Of a stretch of DNA of 36,329 bases, positions 11,417 through 23,615 are shown piece after piece. The stretch covers positions 297,094,882-297,131,210 of the forward strand of contig JBOZIK010000001.1 of the NCBI GenBank assembly GCA_051453625.1, written 5' to 3'. Within the stretch, counting starts at the first letter, position 1. Every line of letters starts with the position of its first letter. Position numbers and translations under genes: made by a program. The notes under the pieces were generated by a model, which was not told the DNA's origin, did no database searches, and saw only the letters and a list, made by a program, of their open reading frames with translations. This DNA is from Welwitschia mirabilis (lineage: Eukaryota > Gnetophyta > Gnetopsida > Welwitschiales).

Positions 11417-13450
11417 CAATGTCCAATATTTGAGTAATGAATAGTGTATAATATGTGGAATATAACACAGTATAATTAGTTATATCAACATATCAACGTT
11501 CCTTCTATAAATATGTAAGATTTTCATTAGGGAATGTATTAGCTAAGGCATTTGAATTTAAACGAGAATGTAAGTAAGCTTTAATACAAGATAAATTATT
11601 TGCAACTACATTTTTTTCGTCTCTTCTTATGTTCAAGTCCAAGTTCAAAATCTTATAGAAGTATGATCTATTTGCTTAACCTATCTTTGAACTTTTTCTT
11701 ATTTAATAAATAATTAAGAATAGAGTAATAAGTAAACATAATGGTCTTTCCATCTATAGGACATGATTTAAATGTTTTTCAAAATAAAAAATATTACTAA
11801 TAGCTCCTTTTAAGTTATTATATATATCAACTAAAGACCTTCTAATACTTTTTCTACTTAGTAAATAAAATGTGGTTTGTCATACTTCATTTATCGTAAA
11901 GATACTTCCACAATATAGTTTCTTACATTACAATGTAATTCAAAAGGAAGGAATCAATTATAAGATTATTAGATAGAACGAAAATTATAGTACCTCAAAG
12001 ATTCCTTAGGATTTTACAGTTAAATAATAATGCATATTTAGTAAGAAAATTATTCTAGAGTTTTGATGTTTTAAAGAAATATTAAATAAATATCATATAG
12101 TATTTAGCATATCCACAAAATTACTTAATGTGTTTTATTCTTTAAGGAAAGGGAATATTGGTGATAGGTTGAATCTTAGTAGGGTTTAATTCTATCACAT
12201 TTTTAAAAATTCCATTTTCTAGAGTAATATATTTAATAGTGATGAAATGATATTTCTTCTAATTAAGGATAAGTTTTTGCTTCTGATAATGTACAAGAAC
12301 AATTTTTAAATAATTAAAAAAAACTTAAAAATGTCATTAAGAATAAAACCATTATTCATAGTAACTTCTATATATTCTTTATTCATATTATAAAAAATAC
12401 TAATCATGCACTCTTATAAATTAGCTAGGGTACTACATAAATCAAAGAACATAGATTAATGCATAAGATTTTTGAGGGATATGTAAAGGCTATATTTTTT
12501 TGACCATGTTTACAGGAAATTTCTAGTTGATTATACCCTATATATTTTTCAAAGAAAAAAATACATATGACTTGGTTTATAAAGGATAAAGGAAAATGGT
12601 CCTTGTGAATCCCAATGTCAAGTCTTCTATAGTTAATGTAAACTTACCATTCTAGTTTTACTCTAATTATAATTAAATCATTATTTGTATTTTAACATAT
12701 AATAGCTTTAGATTATTTAATAACATTTTACATAATAATTACCCATTATTGATTATAAGTTAGGCAAATAATGCCAACATCTAGGAATGTAAGGACTTCA
12801 TTCATTATTACTTCTTTCATATAAGGATTATGTCTATGTTGAGACTTTACACTAGGATTAACATGTTCTTTCAAGTTAATCTCATGTATACATTAAATGG
12901 AATTGATACAATTTAATATGAAAATAGTTAATTCTATATCCTTCTTATGTTGTTTAAGCAAAAATGCTAAGGCTTATTCTGCAAATATTGATAGTTCTAT
13001 AGAGAGTAGAATAAGACAAAAACTATTATCTTTTAGAAATACATATTTCAACTCTTTAGAAAGAGTTCTAAATTTGAAACTAAATTAATCTCTTTGCTAA
13101 AATGTTGTTTTATGATTTAGATAGTAAAGGTTCACATTTAGTTTTACATTTTGATGGTTTAAAATTGAAATTCTTATGTGAAGCTATTGGTAACTCTTCA
13201 AAATGTTTATAAAGTGTATGATATTTTAAGAATATAAAATATTTAAAAATGTTTATTAATTACAATTCAATTAAGATTTTGTATGTCATCTCTATAGCTA
13301 TTTTTCATGGCATTAAAAACTTTTAAATTTATGTTCATATTTCAAAATGAGATTTTTAGTGCTTCAATCTATAGTTTATTAGAGAAATATAGGTGGCTAA
13401 GAATGATCCTTTTAATATAAGGCAGAAGCCTTTTAGGTTATCCTCCATTA
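11417..13450 (-). pseudogene. Athila-like Ty3/gypsy pol relic: protease end, RT, RNase H
   Basis: Collinear decayed pol on the minus strand. Protease C-terminal flank: LILKGSFLAT near 13410 and KVFNAMKNS near 13310. The linker (13085-12850) carries LSKELKYVFL and LKQHKKDIE. RT: NPYMKEVIMNEVLTFLDVGI near 12830, INYRRLDIGIHKDHFPLSFI near 12600, and YIGYNQLEI near 12530. The catalytic box, FMDDF in the family, reads TMNNG here (about 12349-12368). RT-RNase H junction: IPFPQRIKHIKQFCGYAKYY near 12130. RNase H: ELHCNVRNYIVEVS near 11920, TQKELLVIFF near 11800 and VVANNLSC near 11610, followed by a tail similar to the family's FPDEQL and DIVNYLV blocks. Stops and some frame changes make it inactive. 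Gag at 27.0-27.5 kb is the same lineage and strand but lies 14 kb away, so a shared origin is unproven. Confidence 0.88.
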
Positions 13451-13999
13451 ATCAAACTATAAAGTTAATTAAATAGTAAAACTTAAATTTTGTACTAGAA
13501 CATATTTTACCTTTCTCTTAAGGATCTTAGTTTAGTACTCTACAACTTGAAAATTTATTCTACTTTTTTTTATTCCTCATTTTCATAATGCATGTAACAT
13601 TAAGTTCATATAATGTTATAATTCTAAAAAGGTCTTAGCAATTCTCTTTCACTTATACTACATCAGATTCTTAAAAGCAAGGAAATTTAAACTTTGGTTT
13701 TACATTCTCATTTGTTGAAGTATTAGCTTTATATATGATAGCATTGAATCCCTTAACTCCTTATCCTTTAATTAATTTAGCTTCTTTTAGGGTGGGAATA
13801 GATTAAGATGAAAGCTTGGATTTTTTTTAATTTATTAATTAAAGAGAATAAGTGGAATGTAGTTTGAGGAAATTTATTTAGACCTTCCTCTAGATATTAA
13901 AGGAATTAATTCATTTAAGTGTTAATTAGATTATTCACTATTGTTTAATCTTTGAGTTTCTATAAAGTATTTTAAAATATCTTTTAATGATTTACTTTA
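13451..13999. other. AT-rich stretch, no gene seen
   Basis: On the minus strand this lies upstream of the protease relic, where the protease active site (DTGA-like) and gag end belong. Neither was recognised. Confidence 0.4.
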
Positions 14000-14340
14000 A
14001 GATTAATTTGGAATTTATGAAGTGGAGTATTTATTTTTCTATGACTTCTAGGGTAATTTAGGATGATCTTTTATTTTAGGTTATAAGAATCTCCAGATGG
14101 AAATAATAATTTCTATTGTTATTATTTTTTTATTTTAGGTTATAAGTATTTAGGATGAGTTTTTAATTTTAGGGTGATTTGTAAGTCTTTTCATCTTTGA
14201 GTATGAATATTTTAAAGTGTATAAATAGAAGGAATAATAAACATTAATAGAGGTAATGATAGATTAGTGAATGAAATATTAGTGAATGAGAATACATTTC
14301 TTTTTCCTTTATTTATTCACTCTCCTTCGAATTCTTTATA
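14000..14340 (+). promoter_or_regulatory. LTR-like promoter region with TATA box
   Basis: TATAAATA (14220-14227) is followed by sequence like the R region of an LTR, ending in a CT-rich tract (about 14290-14335). Upstream, ttttattttaggttataag occurs twice, near 14073 and 14132, and related gggtaatttaggatga-type motifs recur, as in U3 enhancer repeats. Exact LTR ends (TG, CA), a primer site and target duplications were not found. It may be a solo LTR or the left LTR of the plus-strand gypsy element at 18-20 kb; the latter is inference. Confidence 0.4.
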
Positions 14341-16829
14341 ATTTTTAATTTCATAACTTTTAAGAATAAATCATAAGGGAAAATAAAATGCCTTGAATAT
14401 TAATAATTCCTTTTCCTTTAAAATGTACCATGCATAATGTGAAAAATTTTGATATTTTTTTTACTTTTTACATAAACTAAAGACTTTTACTAGTTTATAT
14501 TACTTACTGACAATTGAAAGTTTTATTAAAGATGACTAAAGAATGATTAATAGATTATTGATTATTTATCATCATGAAGAAAGAATAATTATCAAAATTT
14601 AAATTCAATAATTAGTAAAAATAATTGCAAAATAAATTCACCAAGCTGAACCTTACTATACATCATGTTCAACAGTATGAAAAAGTAAATCAATTATAGT
14701 TATGAAAAGGTATAGAGCTAACAGGTAATCTTTTCTATTTAAATGATGAATAGAGAAAGTAGAAATTATTCCTTAAGAATTTAAAAACATAATAATTTTC
14801 ATCTATGACTATAAAATTTATCATATAGATAATTGTGATCTTAAGTCTAATATCTTCAAACATAAAAACATAAAACCTTATTTATCATATCCTTTAGCAT
14901 ATTTAAAATTGGTAAAAATGATATTCTAGTCTAAATAAATAGCTTATTGACAAGATTTTAATGTTATAACAAAATTAAAAATAATGGTTTGATTTGAAAC
15001 ACAACCTATCTACTACTTAGTTATCATATCACATAGAATTCGTTCAGTCAATGAGCTAAAAACCTAACCTAAATCTTATAAGAAATAATTAGTAATGTAA
15101 TAGGAGCATAGTTACTTATAAGAAGAGAATCATCTAATTCAGGTGACAAATGAATAAAACCTTCATTAATATGTGATAAAAAATTATATAGTGAATGATT
15201 TCCTTGATGACATTTAGATAATCATAACTTAACATATCCAAATTTGCTTTATAAGACTAATGAAAAACCATTAAAAATAGGTGCTTCATCATTAGATATA
15301 TTAGAACAAAATTAAATCAATTTTATAAGATCAATAGACAAATAAATTAAAATATCAAATCAAACTAATTATGATTGACAGGAGTTTCTTGAAATAAATG
15401 TGAAGATAATCCTTTAAAAATGAGAATATCATTCTAATGAAAATCAATCTAGCTATTAAAATTTAAAGTACTACTTATAGGAAAATTATTTAAATGATTT
15501 AAAAATTTAAAAACTATAATTATCATCTTTAGCTATAAGCATTAAAGACTACTTTTAAAAGGGAGTTCCTTACCTAATAAACCTCCCACTTTTATTGAGT
15601 CATCCTAGTTTTAGCAAGGACAACCTAAATTTTAAACTTAAAAGTATTAATGGTAAGTTAATTATTTAAAGTTTAATTTTCTTACATAATAGATTATAAT
15701 GAATATTCTACTTATGAAATTCATTATTTTCCTATAAATAAAGCATAATTCCAAACTTTGCATAAAATGTAATGCCACTCATAATCTAGTCTATGTGACT
15801 AGAAGACTCGTCTTTGCATTCCATAATGTAATAAAAATTCACTATCTACTAGGACACTTACATTGTATTATATTAAGTTAAAATAAATGATACTAACCTC
15901 TTAGTAATTAACATACAAATTTAATGAAAGATTAGCTGACAAAATGATCTAATAAAATGACCATGTTTATAGATTTAATTAGTTGATTCATTTTCAAAAA
16001 TAAATGATTAGAATATAAAATTTATTAAGATGACTATAAATCCTTTAGTTACCCTCAAAAATTACTCCACATAAAGTGATGATGTAACATTAAATAAGGT
16101 TAAGACATCACATGTAGAAGACAAAACTAATTTTTAAACTACAACCAAGCATATATATTCATAAAATCTAAATAGAAATAACATTTTTCAAGCTTTTCTA
16201 AAAAGGACTCAACCATATTAAAATTATTTTTTAGAAACCAAGGGATGAGACCTAATATGTGAACCAGGTCCATCCAAATCTGGTATATTTTTTACATTTG
16301 GATTGGTACATAAATGAAATAAATGCTAAAAATTCTAGTTAGAGTAGATAACATGACCTAGCAAGACATTTTTAAGGATCAAAACTAGAAGAAAAATTAT
16401 GTAAAATATAGTGACAAGAAATAAAATGGAATTCCAATCTTACCCCTTGGTAAGTTGTGTAGTAAAAACTTGGAATAAAGCGATGCATGAAAATAGAATC
16501 ATAAATCTACAAAAAAAATATTAATCTCTTGAAATAATAAAAATTATAAAGAGATAGAGCATCTAAAGAAAAACTTTCTAATTTATTATGCCAAATTCTA
16601 TTAATAAACTCTTAGAAATTCCAACAAATTATATTTATATTTTCTGATCTGATGATAAGATTACCCTACCAAGGCCCATTAAATATCTAATTAACTTTCA
16701 TTTCTTTGAGAGTTTAAACTAATTATAATTATCATTTCCGACAAAGATCTATTAAAAAAATATAAAACTAAATAAAATATGGTTGATTTTCTTAGTTATT
16801 GTTAAACTAGTTACAAAAGTAAAACCTAA
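14341..16829. other. AT-rich stretch, no gene seen
   Basis: No coding relic was recognised on either strand. If the LTR-like region to the left and the pol relic to the right belong to one plus-strand element, gag, protease and RT should lie between about 14.4 and 18.07 kb, but nothing recognisable remains. Confidence 0.45.
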
Positions 16830-16945
16830 GCCATCCATTATGGTTTTTTTTCTATAGATACATAAGGATTATAAGGACAAAACTTCATCATCCACTATGA
16901 TTTTTTTGATATAGGTGTAAGGGATTATAATGATCTAACAATCCT
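16830..16945. repeat. Two-copy tandem repeat of about 59 bp
   Basis: A block starting catccattatggtttttt is followed directly by a diverged copy starting catccactatgattttt. Both continue through an ata-tag/gta-rich middle and a shared ggattataa motif. Confidence 0.6.
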
Positions 16946-18070
16946 GATGGTATTTGAATAGTAGGCTCTATATAAATCTTAGGTTTATTATTAAGGAAAT
17001 CCTATTAATAATGTACTACTAGTAGTAAATAAGAAATCTTTATAAGTTATGATTACGCATCTAGAATAACTTTCTATTATTTATCCTTAATAGTAGTTCC
17101 ATGATTATGATGTTGAAACAAAATAGATTTTAAAACTTGATGAGCATCATAATGATAGTAGATACATGAATTAATTAAATTAGAATAATCTACCTTTTAA
17201 GGAAAAATATGATTTTTACATGTAAAGCTAAAGTATTTTGTGTTATGTAAGATTAACCTTTGCAAAATAGTGAGTTTTATAAACATCCTTGTAAGTAATA
17301 TTTTTCTTCTAAAATATAGTTTGATAAGGTAAATATTATCATGTTCAAAGGATTCAAAAATAGTTATAATATTTTCAATTCAACATACTGTAAAAATCAA
17401 GAATAAGCTATATTGTGCACATTAAAATAACATGTTTATTCATGATAGTAAAATTCAGAGATGTAAATGTAAATATGTGGAGATTGTAAGTATTATAAAT
17501 CATTTGAATATAATATAATCTAAAAAGAACAAGGAATTTAGAAAAATAATATGCATGAGCCACTTCAAAGTCACTATAAAAAACAAACATGATAAATATG
17601 CACAAGTAGTAAAAGATAACATGGAAAGAAATTAAAAATTTTAAGAAAAATAAACCGCAAAGTAAAGTTAGTAGAAAACTCCTTAAGGACATCATCATAT
17701 AAATAAAATATCATTATAAGAATATGTTCTATCCCATTATCCCTAGGAGGAGGGACTAAGTGTACCTCATATCATAATATACAATAAAATATCTAGGGTT
17801 CTAATGTATTTAAATATTATTACCTTAACATGTAGTAAATTCAACTTCAATGATTAGTTCTCTCAATAGCGATTTCATCATATCACTAGATCTCTTAATA
17901 GTTTAATATTAAAAATTAGATTTCTAATATTAAAATAAAGTTGTAGTATTTTAAGGGGTTAGATATGTAAAAATCTAAGTCTAATTAAGAAAATAAAAGA
18001 CACTAATATAAATAGGCTGATAGGTATCTCTTTATCATTAGTAGATGAAGGATAATTAAATAAACTTTTG
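16946..18070. other. AT-rich stretch, no gene seen
   Basis: A minus-strand frame of 96 codons at 17698-17408 is hydrophobic and low in complexity, with no family resemblance; it is treated as chance. No RT relic of the downstream gypsy element was recognised here. Confidence 0.45.
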
Positions 18071-19995
18071 TTTTACATTTTAGATCCTAAAGATTTATAC
18101 CAACTTGTTACTTGAAAAAGAAGCTAAATTTGACTGGAATAATTTATGCCAACTAGATTTTGAATTACTTAAAGATAAAATATCTTGCAAACCTATTGTA
18201 ATGGGACCAAATTGAGCTAAAGATATTGATCTTATGTGTGATGTTAGTGATATTACTATGGATGGGATTCTTGGTTAAAAATATGAATAAGGTTTTAAAT
18301 TCAGATCTTATATTAATAAAAATTCGTCTAAGGCATAAACCAATTGCACTATTATTGAAAAAGAAATTCTTGCTATCTTCTTTTACCTTGATAACCTTAT
18401 ACATTATCTTCTTTGATTTCATATCAATGTTTTAACTAATCATGTGGTTATCTGTTACCTTATGATTAATAAATATTCTAGTGCTATACTTCTTAGTTGG
18501 ATCCTTCTCATACGAGAATTTAATTGTACCATCATTGATAAAGCTATAAAACATAATAGTATTGCAGATCACTTATCTCATCTTTCTTATTCTATGAATG
18601 ACTGCTTTCCTAATGAACAACTCTTTTTTATTAAAAAAATTTATGCTATCTCATCTACTTGTTTTACTCCTTAGTATGTTAACATTATAAATTATCTTAT
18701 TACCATGAAAACACCTTAACATTAGAATCATAACCAATAAAGATCTTTTCTTCATTGGATTGATAATTATGAATGCAATAATCCCCATATTTATTATAGG
18801 TAAAAATATAAATCATGCATAGATATGTTTCAAAATGGGAAAAAAATCTAATATTCTTAATCTTTATTATGGTGGAGTATGTGAAGAATAATTTAGTAAA
18901 TAAAAGACTATAATGAAAATCCTTCACTCTGGTTTCTATTAGCCTACCTTTTTAAGGATTTTTTTGACTTTGATAAAAAGTGTAATTCTTGTCAAGTTAT
19001 GGTAGCCTAACTCACTTTTAAGATATTTTCTTTAAACCTATTCTTAAATGTAAACCCTTTTACTATTAGAGGATTGACTTTATAGGCCCTATAAAACCAC
19101 TTTCTCATGATAATAATTATATTTTAATGGGTGTTAATTATTTTACTGAGTGAGTCAAAGCTATTCATACTACCAAAAATAATGCTTGAACTATCTATAA
19201 TTTTGTACAAACTCATATCTTAGTAGAATTTTGGTTTTCATAAAATCACAATTAGTGATCAAGGAACCATTTTATCAATTACCTTTTTTAAAGACCTATT
19301 ATATCCATTGGAATTAAACATAGAATTACATGTGCTCATCATCCAAAATTCAATGGCCAAGTTGAAAACACTAATATGGAAATTAAGAAGATGCTTCAAA
19401 AAATAGTATATGTCAATAATAAAACTTGGACTCCTAAACTCAATATGTTCTTTTGGCTTATCGTACTTCTTGACAAAATTCTCTTAGTTTTTCACCTTAT
19501 GAACATGTGTACAAAAAGATTTGTATCTTACGAGTTGATGCTTGTTATAATTCTTATCTTTCTGTCCATTAACTTAATCTTATAAACTTAGATAAAAATA
19601 TTAGAACTAGATTAGTCCAACTTGATTACTAAGATGAAAAACATACCCACGCTATACATTGTCAACTTCTTCGTAAAGTTCATGTTAATTTTAAACATGA
19701 TAAAAAACTAACTCATAAGAAGTTTAAACTAGGTCGACTAATTATTTTATACAATATTGAGTGCATCTTTTACACAATAAGTTAACATCTACATGATTAA
19801 GTCTTTATCGTTTAAAGAAATTACATTCTAATGGTTCAGTTGAGATTTTCGATTTAGATATTAGGGAAATTTAGAAAGTTAATAGATAAAGGTTAAAATT
19901 TTGTAAGACACCTATTAATCAAACCTTGAACATGATAGAAGCAATTATCTTGAAAGCCCCTCTTAATGAGGAGAATTTCCCTTCTACTATTGTCT
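18071..19995 (+). pseudogene. Ty3/gypsy pol relic: RNase H and integrase
   Basis: Plus-strand 3' half of a gypsy pol. The RT-RNase H linker (LLEKEAKFDWNNLCQLDF) starts near 18095. RNase H follows: CDVSD near 18236, EKEILAIFF near 18358, then SWILLIREFN, IADHLSHL (about 18494-18590) and PNEQLF. The integrase N-terminal zinc region keeps YLFKDFFDFDKKCNSCQ near 18950. The core keeps DFIGPI (Asp codon 19076-19078), ISDQG (Asp 19257-19259) and AHHPKFNGQVEN (Glu 19364-19366), so the DDE triad survives. The last two are 107 bases apart rather than the 108 expected for D-35-E, with a one-base loss near 19310. The C-terminal part continues with SPYEHVYKK, KFKLGRLIILYN and NGSVEIFDLD to about 19995. 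Stops replace conserved Trp and Gln. It is inactive. Upstream RT and gag are not visible. Confidence 0.9.
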
Positions 19996-20327
19996 AAATT
20001 CTTTATTAATTAATTTCTTTAGTAGATGTCATACTATTACTTGATAATCTTTAAATTGAATTGTGTATTACTTTATGAAGTGATCATGATTAATGATATT
20101 TTACTTAGGAATTTGAAAGTGATAAGATTGAATTCGTTTAATTTTAAGATATTCATATGCATATCAACTTCATTTTGAATGAAGATGCCTTAGCTTTGTT
20201 ATTCTTTCTTAATGGTATGAGTTTTTAGCTATTTGAGTGTGATCTTCCCTATTTCGTATCTCTTTGCTTTACTCTCATCCTTAAAAATATATGGTCATAT
20301 AGTATTTATTTCTTTTTTTTTTGTCTC

Positions 20328-20330
<3 letters not shown>
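19996..20330. other. Spacer downstream of gypsy pol, no gene seen
   Basis: AT-rich sequence directly after the pol relic, leading into a long GT microsatellite. No primer site, polypurine tract or LTR edge was identified. Confidence 0.45.
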
Positions 20331-20402
<72 letters not shown>

Positions 20403-20470
20403 NNNNNNNNNNNNNNNNNNNNNNNNNNNNNNNNNNNNNNNNNNNNNNNAGAGAGAGAGAGAGAGAGAGA
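20331..20470. repeat. Compound microsatellite (GT)n - gap - (AG)n
   Basis: An uninterrupted (GT)n tract of about 72 bases meets a 47-base N gap (20403-20449), and an (AG)n tract follows at 20450-20470. The gap sits inside the microsatellite, so the true length is unknown. Frames across it translate as Cys/Val or Thr/His runs and are not genes. Confidence 0.97.
20403..20449. other. Assembly gap (47 N)
   Basis: N run inside the compound microsatellite, as expected where short reads cannot span a simple repeat. Confidence 0.98.
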
Positions 20471-22383
20471 ATAAATAAATAATAACTATGATCTTTTGTA
20501 TCTAAGCTAAACACATGGTCACCATGACATCCTATTTCACTAAGGTAAATTTTCTTGAGAGGTACCTTTAGTAGTATTGGTAACTATGAGAACTCCACTA
20601 GGGGGCAAGTTGGTTATGCATTATGAGTTCTTATTCCTCTGATAGTGGTTGTACTCTACTTATCATGGAAAAATAATTTTCACTTAGATCCTATGAGATC
20701 AGTGATGTTCCTAGTATCATCATGATCATTGCTTGTTTCCTAGGCTTATTAAGCATATAATATTCCTGGATGATCATTTTACTTTTTTAGATTTTGGTGT
20801 AGTTTTGGATTGTAAGCAAGTAAGTTCATTCTTGATTATCTTTTTCTTTTATCATTTATTAATTGAAAACATTAAATATACTTAGCATCATCATAATGAT
20901 TGCCTATTTAAGTGGTACTTTATAGATTTTTTACATCATGTCATGTATCATTAATCAAGTGATTTTATAATTTTTACTAAGGAAGTTTATTAAGTTAGAA
21001 TTTAGGATAGATACAAGATCTTCTTTATATTCCTAGTTGTCTATTTTCAGTTTATTTTCTTGAGGCATTTTACTTGGTATTTCAAATTCATTTTCATACT
21101 TTTTTATCATCAATGCTTAGGACTTGATCACTTAGCGATTTGCTTGTTGTTTTTTCTTTTCACTGATATTTTTTATCTATAGGGGTTGATCTTCTTTTAG
21201 TATCTCAATAGATGATGTTTTGGCTCATAATGATAATCTTTTATATGATTCTTTTAAAATTTTAACACATTCATTTACTACTCTTGAATCATTTCGAGTT
21301 CAAGCACATCTGAGAATTTTCCTTCGCATTGCCTATTCCTACTTGGTGCATTATCACTATTCTATCATGATACTCCTTTCTCTACCTTGGGTTCTTCTTT
21401 TTTCCAAGCCTTTTTAGTAATGATTTCTTAGCTTTTACCTATCTTTCAATATTCATTACATGTTTTTGAGGAATTACTCTACTTTTTTTTTTATTATCTT
21501 AATTTTCTAAAACTTAAATTTTCTTAATCTTTTTGAAAAGAAACATCATCTAGCTAGTCATCTAGATGGCCAAGGAGGATGATAATTTGAGATTTTTGAA
21601 AGTTGTCTTAGGGCTATTGTCTAGATAACATGAGAAATAACAATGTAATGAAACTACAGTTCAACTTTTTCTATTTCATTTCTTTCATTGTTTTGAGTTG
21701 TTTTTTACTAATATCTCATGAGAAGATTTATAATTCATGGTTCACTAGCATTGTTAACATCTTGTTTGACTAGATTAGTCCTCTGATTTGTGGATTTCAA
21801 TCATTTTTTTGGAAATGAGATATGTTTTACCCCCTTTTATTATTATTGATTATTTGTCTTATTTCTTAGCCTTTTGAAATATAATTTTCACATAGAACAT
21901 TTAGTATTTCATTCTCATCATTTTGGGATAGACAAATCTAATTTTCACTAGGTTTTGAGAAATCTAAATCTAATGCATTTTACAAGATAAGAATATAGTT
22001 TTACATTTGAAATCAATGTTGTACCACATTGTTTACCAAAAGCTAGTAATGCTTAAAGTTAAGATGATCCATGTGATGAGCTCTACATTTCTAATAGATT
22101 AGTTTTTCAATTTATGCATTTTTATTTTTGCACCTCTGCTAGGCCCACATATCCATCTCTTACACATAACATTGTGATTTCTATTTTTCTCTTAATGCAC
22201 GATTAGGTAATATGAGATGTCTTAAACTATATGTAATGAAGTAGAATGTATTTTTTAGACATTTTTGCATAAAAGCTTAATTATGGGGGTCATTTTTGAG
22301 CTTTCATGATATGTATCTAGGGATTTTGATTTTATATTATTTGTGTGATATGCATTATGGATACTACTTAAAATAGGTCATGT
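20471..22383. other. Non-coding region of gypsy 3' flank, no gene seen
   Basis: No frame of note: a 65-codon frame at 21220-21417 has no family resemblance. A purine-rich actagggggcaag near 20597 and a ttatgggggtcat near 22273 look like retroelement polypurine tracts, but no LTR start (TG) convincingly follows either. Confidence 0.4.
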
Positions 22384-23615
22384 AGTAGGCAGTAGGATCA
22401 CCATGTTGAGATAGAGGCTAAGACTTTATCCCAAGCAACATAGCCTATTGTACCATTGGTCATTCAGAGAGCCAAGACAATACATCCACCTTCTCGCTAG
22501 GCTAGATCCCTCTCTATTCAGACTATAACTAGTAGAGTTGATAGATATTTAGCAATTTTGGTTGATCAAATGTTTAATGACCTCAAGCTACAATGGATTG
22601 TAGATGCACATGTATGTGTTGTAGATCTAAGAGTTCTATGACATGATGGACATGGAGCAGTGATTAGATGCAGAGAGATGCATGATTGACATGATCATAG
22701 TAACTATCCATATCCATGAGGTATCTCTATTTTCAAGGCATATAACAATTGTATCTAGACTAGGAGGCCTTAGAAGCACTCACATTCATTTAGTAGAAGA
22801 TGTAAAGGATCATAAAGCATATGGAATAGTTTTAATATTTAAGTAGATGTAGGGGTTGGGGGGAGAGGGTACAGGTATAAAGTATTAATGAACCATCTGC
22901 CACTTGCTTATAGGATTTTACAAGAGGGTTGATCCATAAAGTTAACTCATCTTTTCATGAAAGCCATTTCATGGTAGCCCATCTACATATTTTAGTAGTG
23001 TTTTGATAGGAAAAGCAGATGGACCTTGCATCTTTTATATGAAGGATATTGAGAGATATGATGGAGACTTGACACATTTAGACATTAGGGTAGTTATGAC
23101 TTCTCTTCATAATCTTTTATCGCTTCGGTATTCTAAATCCTGTAGATGAGTAACAACTTCCACATCTACATACTTTAACTTGTTACTTCTAGGATATGAG
23201 CATCTAGGTCCCTGGCAAGGCTGAGAAATAGTAGGTTTTAAGACCTATAGTTGGAATTATAGTATAGTATATGTAGGCTCTTCTCATAGACAAAGCCTAA
23301 GAGATTCAAGAGATTATAGATCATTGGTTCATAGAGCTATAGCAAGGGATGACTTCTTTAAAGTAGAGGATGTCTACTACTAAGTAACAAGTACCCAAGA
23401 TTGGGGAGAAAATGATAACTATCTGAGATAGAGTGCTTCATATTGAGCAAAATATCATAATGAACATTCTAGAGGTAGTGTGAGTTAAGGGAAAGGAGAT
23501 GACACATTTCATCTTAGCATCTTTTAGTACAAATGTTCCTATCAATGAAGAGCATACTCCTTCTTCTCCATCTCCATCTATGACCATTTAAGATAAATTT
23601 ATTGTAGAATCATAA
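22384..23615 (+). pseudogene. Decayed additional ORF in env position of a gypsy element
   Basis: This region is richer in G+C and in balanced codons than its surroundings, and two frames alternate in carrying protein-like sequence. The clearest part is 23277-23615: 112 codons in one frame, with KIGEKMITI, RVLHIEQNIIMNILEV, ALLIDKA and a Ser/Pro-rich tail (EEHTPSSPSPSMTI). The internal stops fit decayed Gln or Arg codons. The Leu/Ile and charged spacing suggests a coiled coil. It lies downstream of pol on the same strand, where Athila- and Tat-type elements carry an extra, env-like ORF. I cannot name a domain with confidence; a plant retroelement ORF of the Transposase_32 type is one possibility. 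A strong splice-donor-like AAG/GTAAGT follows at 23617. Confidence 0.45.

Noticed and set aside
17408-17698. Minus-strand 96-codon hydrophobic frame
   Set aside because: No family match or balanced composition; chance in AT-rich DNA.
18165-18435. Overlapping frames on both strands as a small gene
   Set aside because: They are shadows of the gypsy RNase H relic, whose family motifs lie across frames on the plus strand.
20233-20514. Frames of 77-81 codons on both strands across the microsatellite
   Set aside because: They translate the GT/CA repeat and an N gap; there is no gene.
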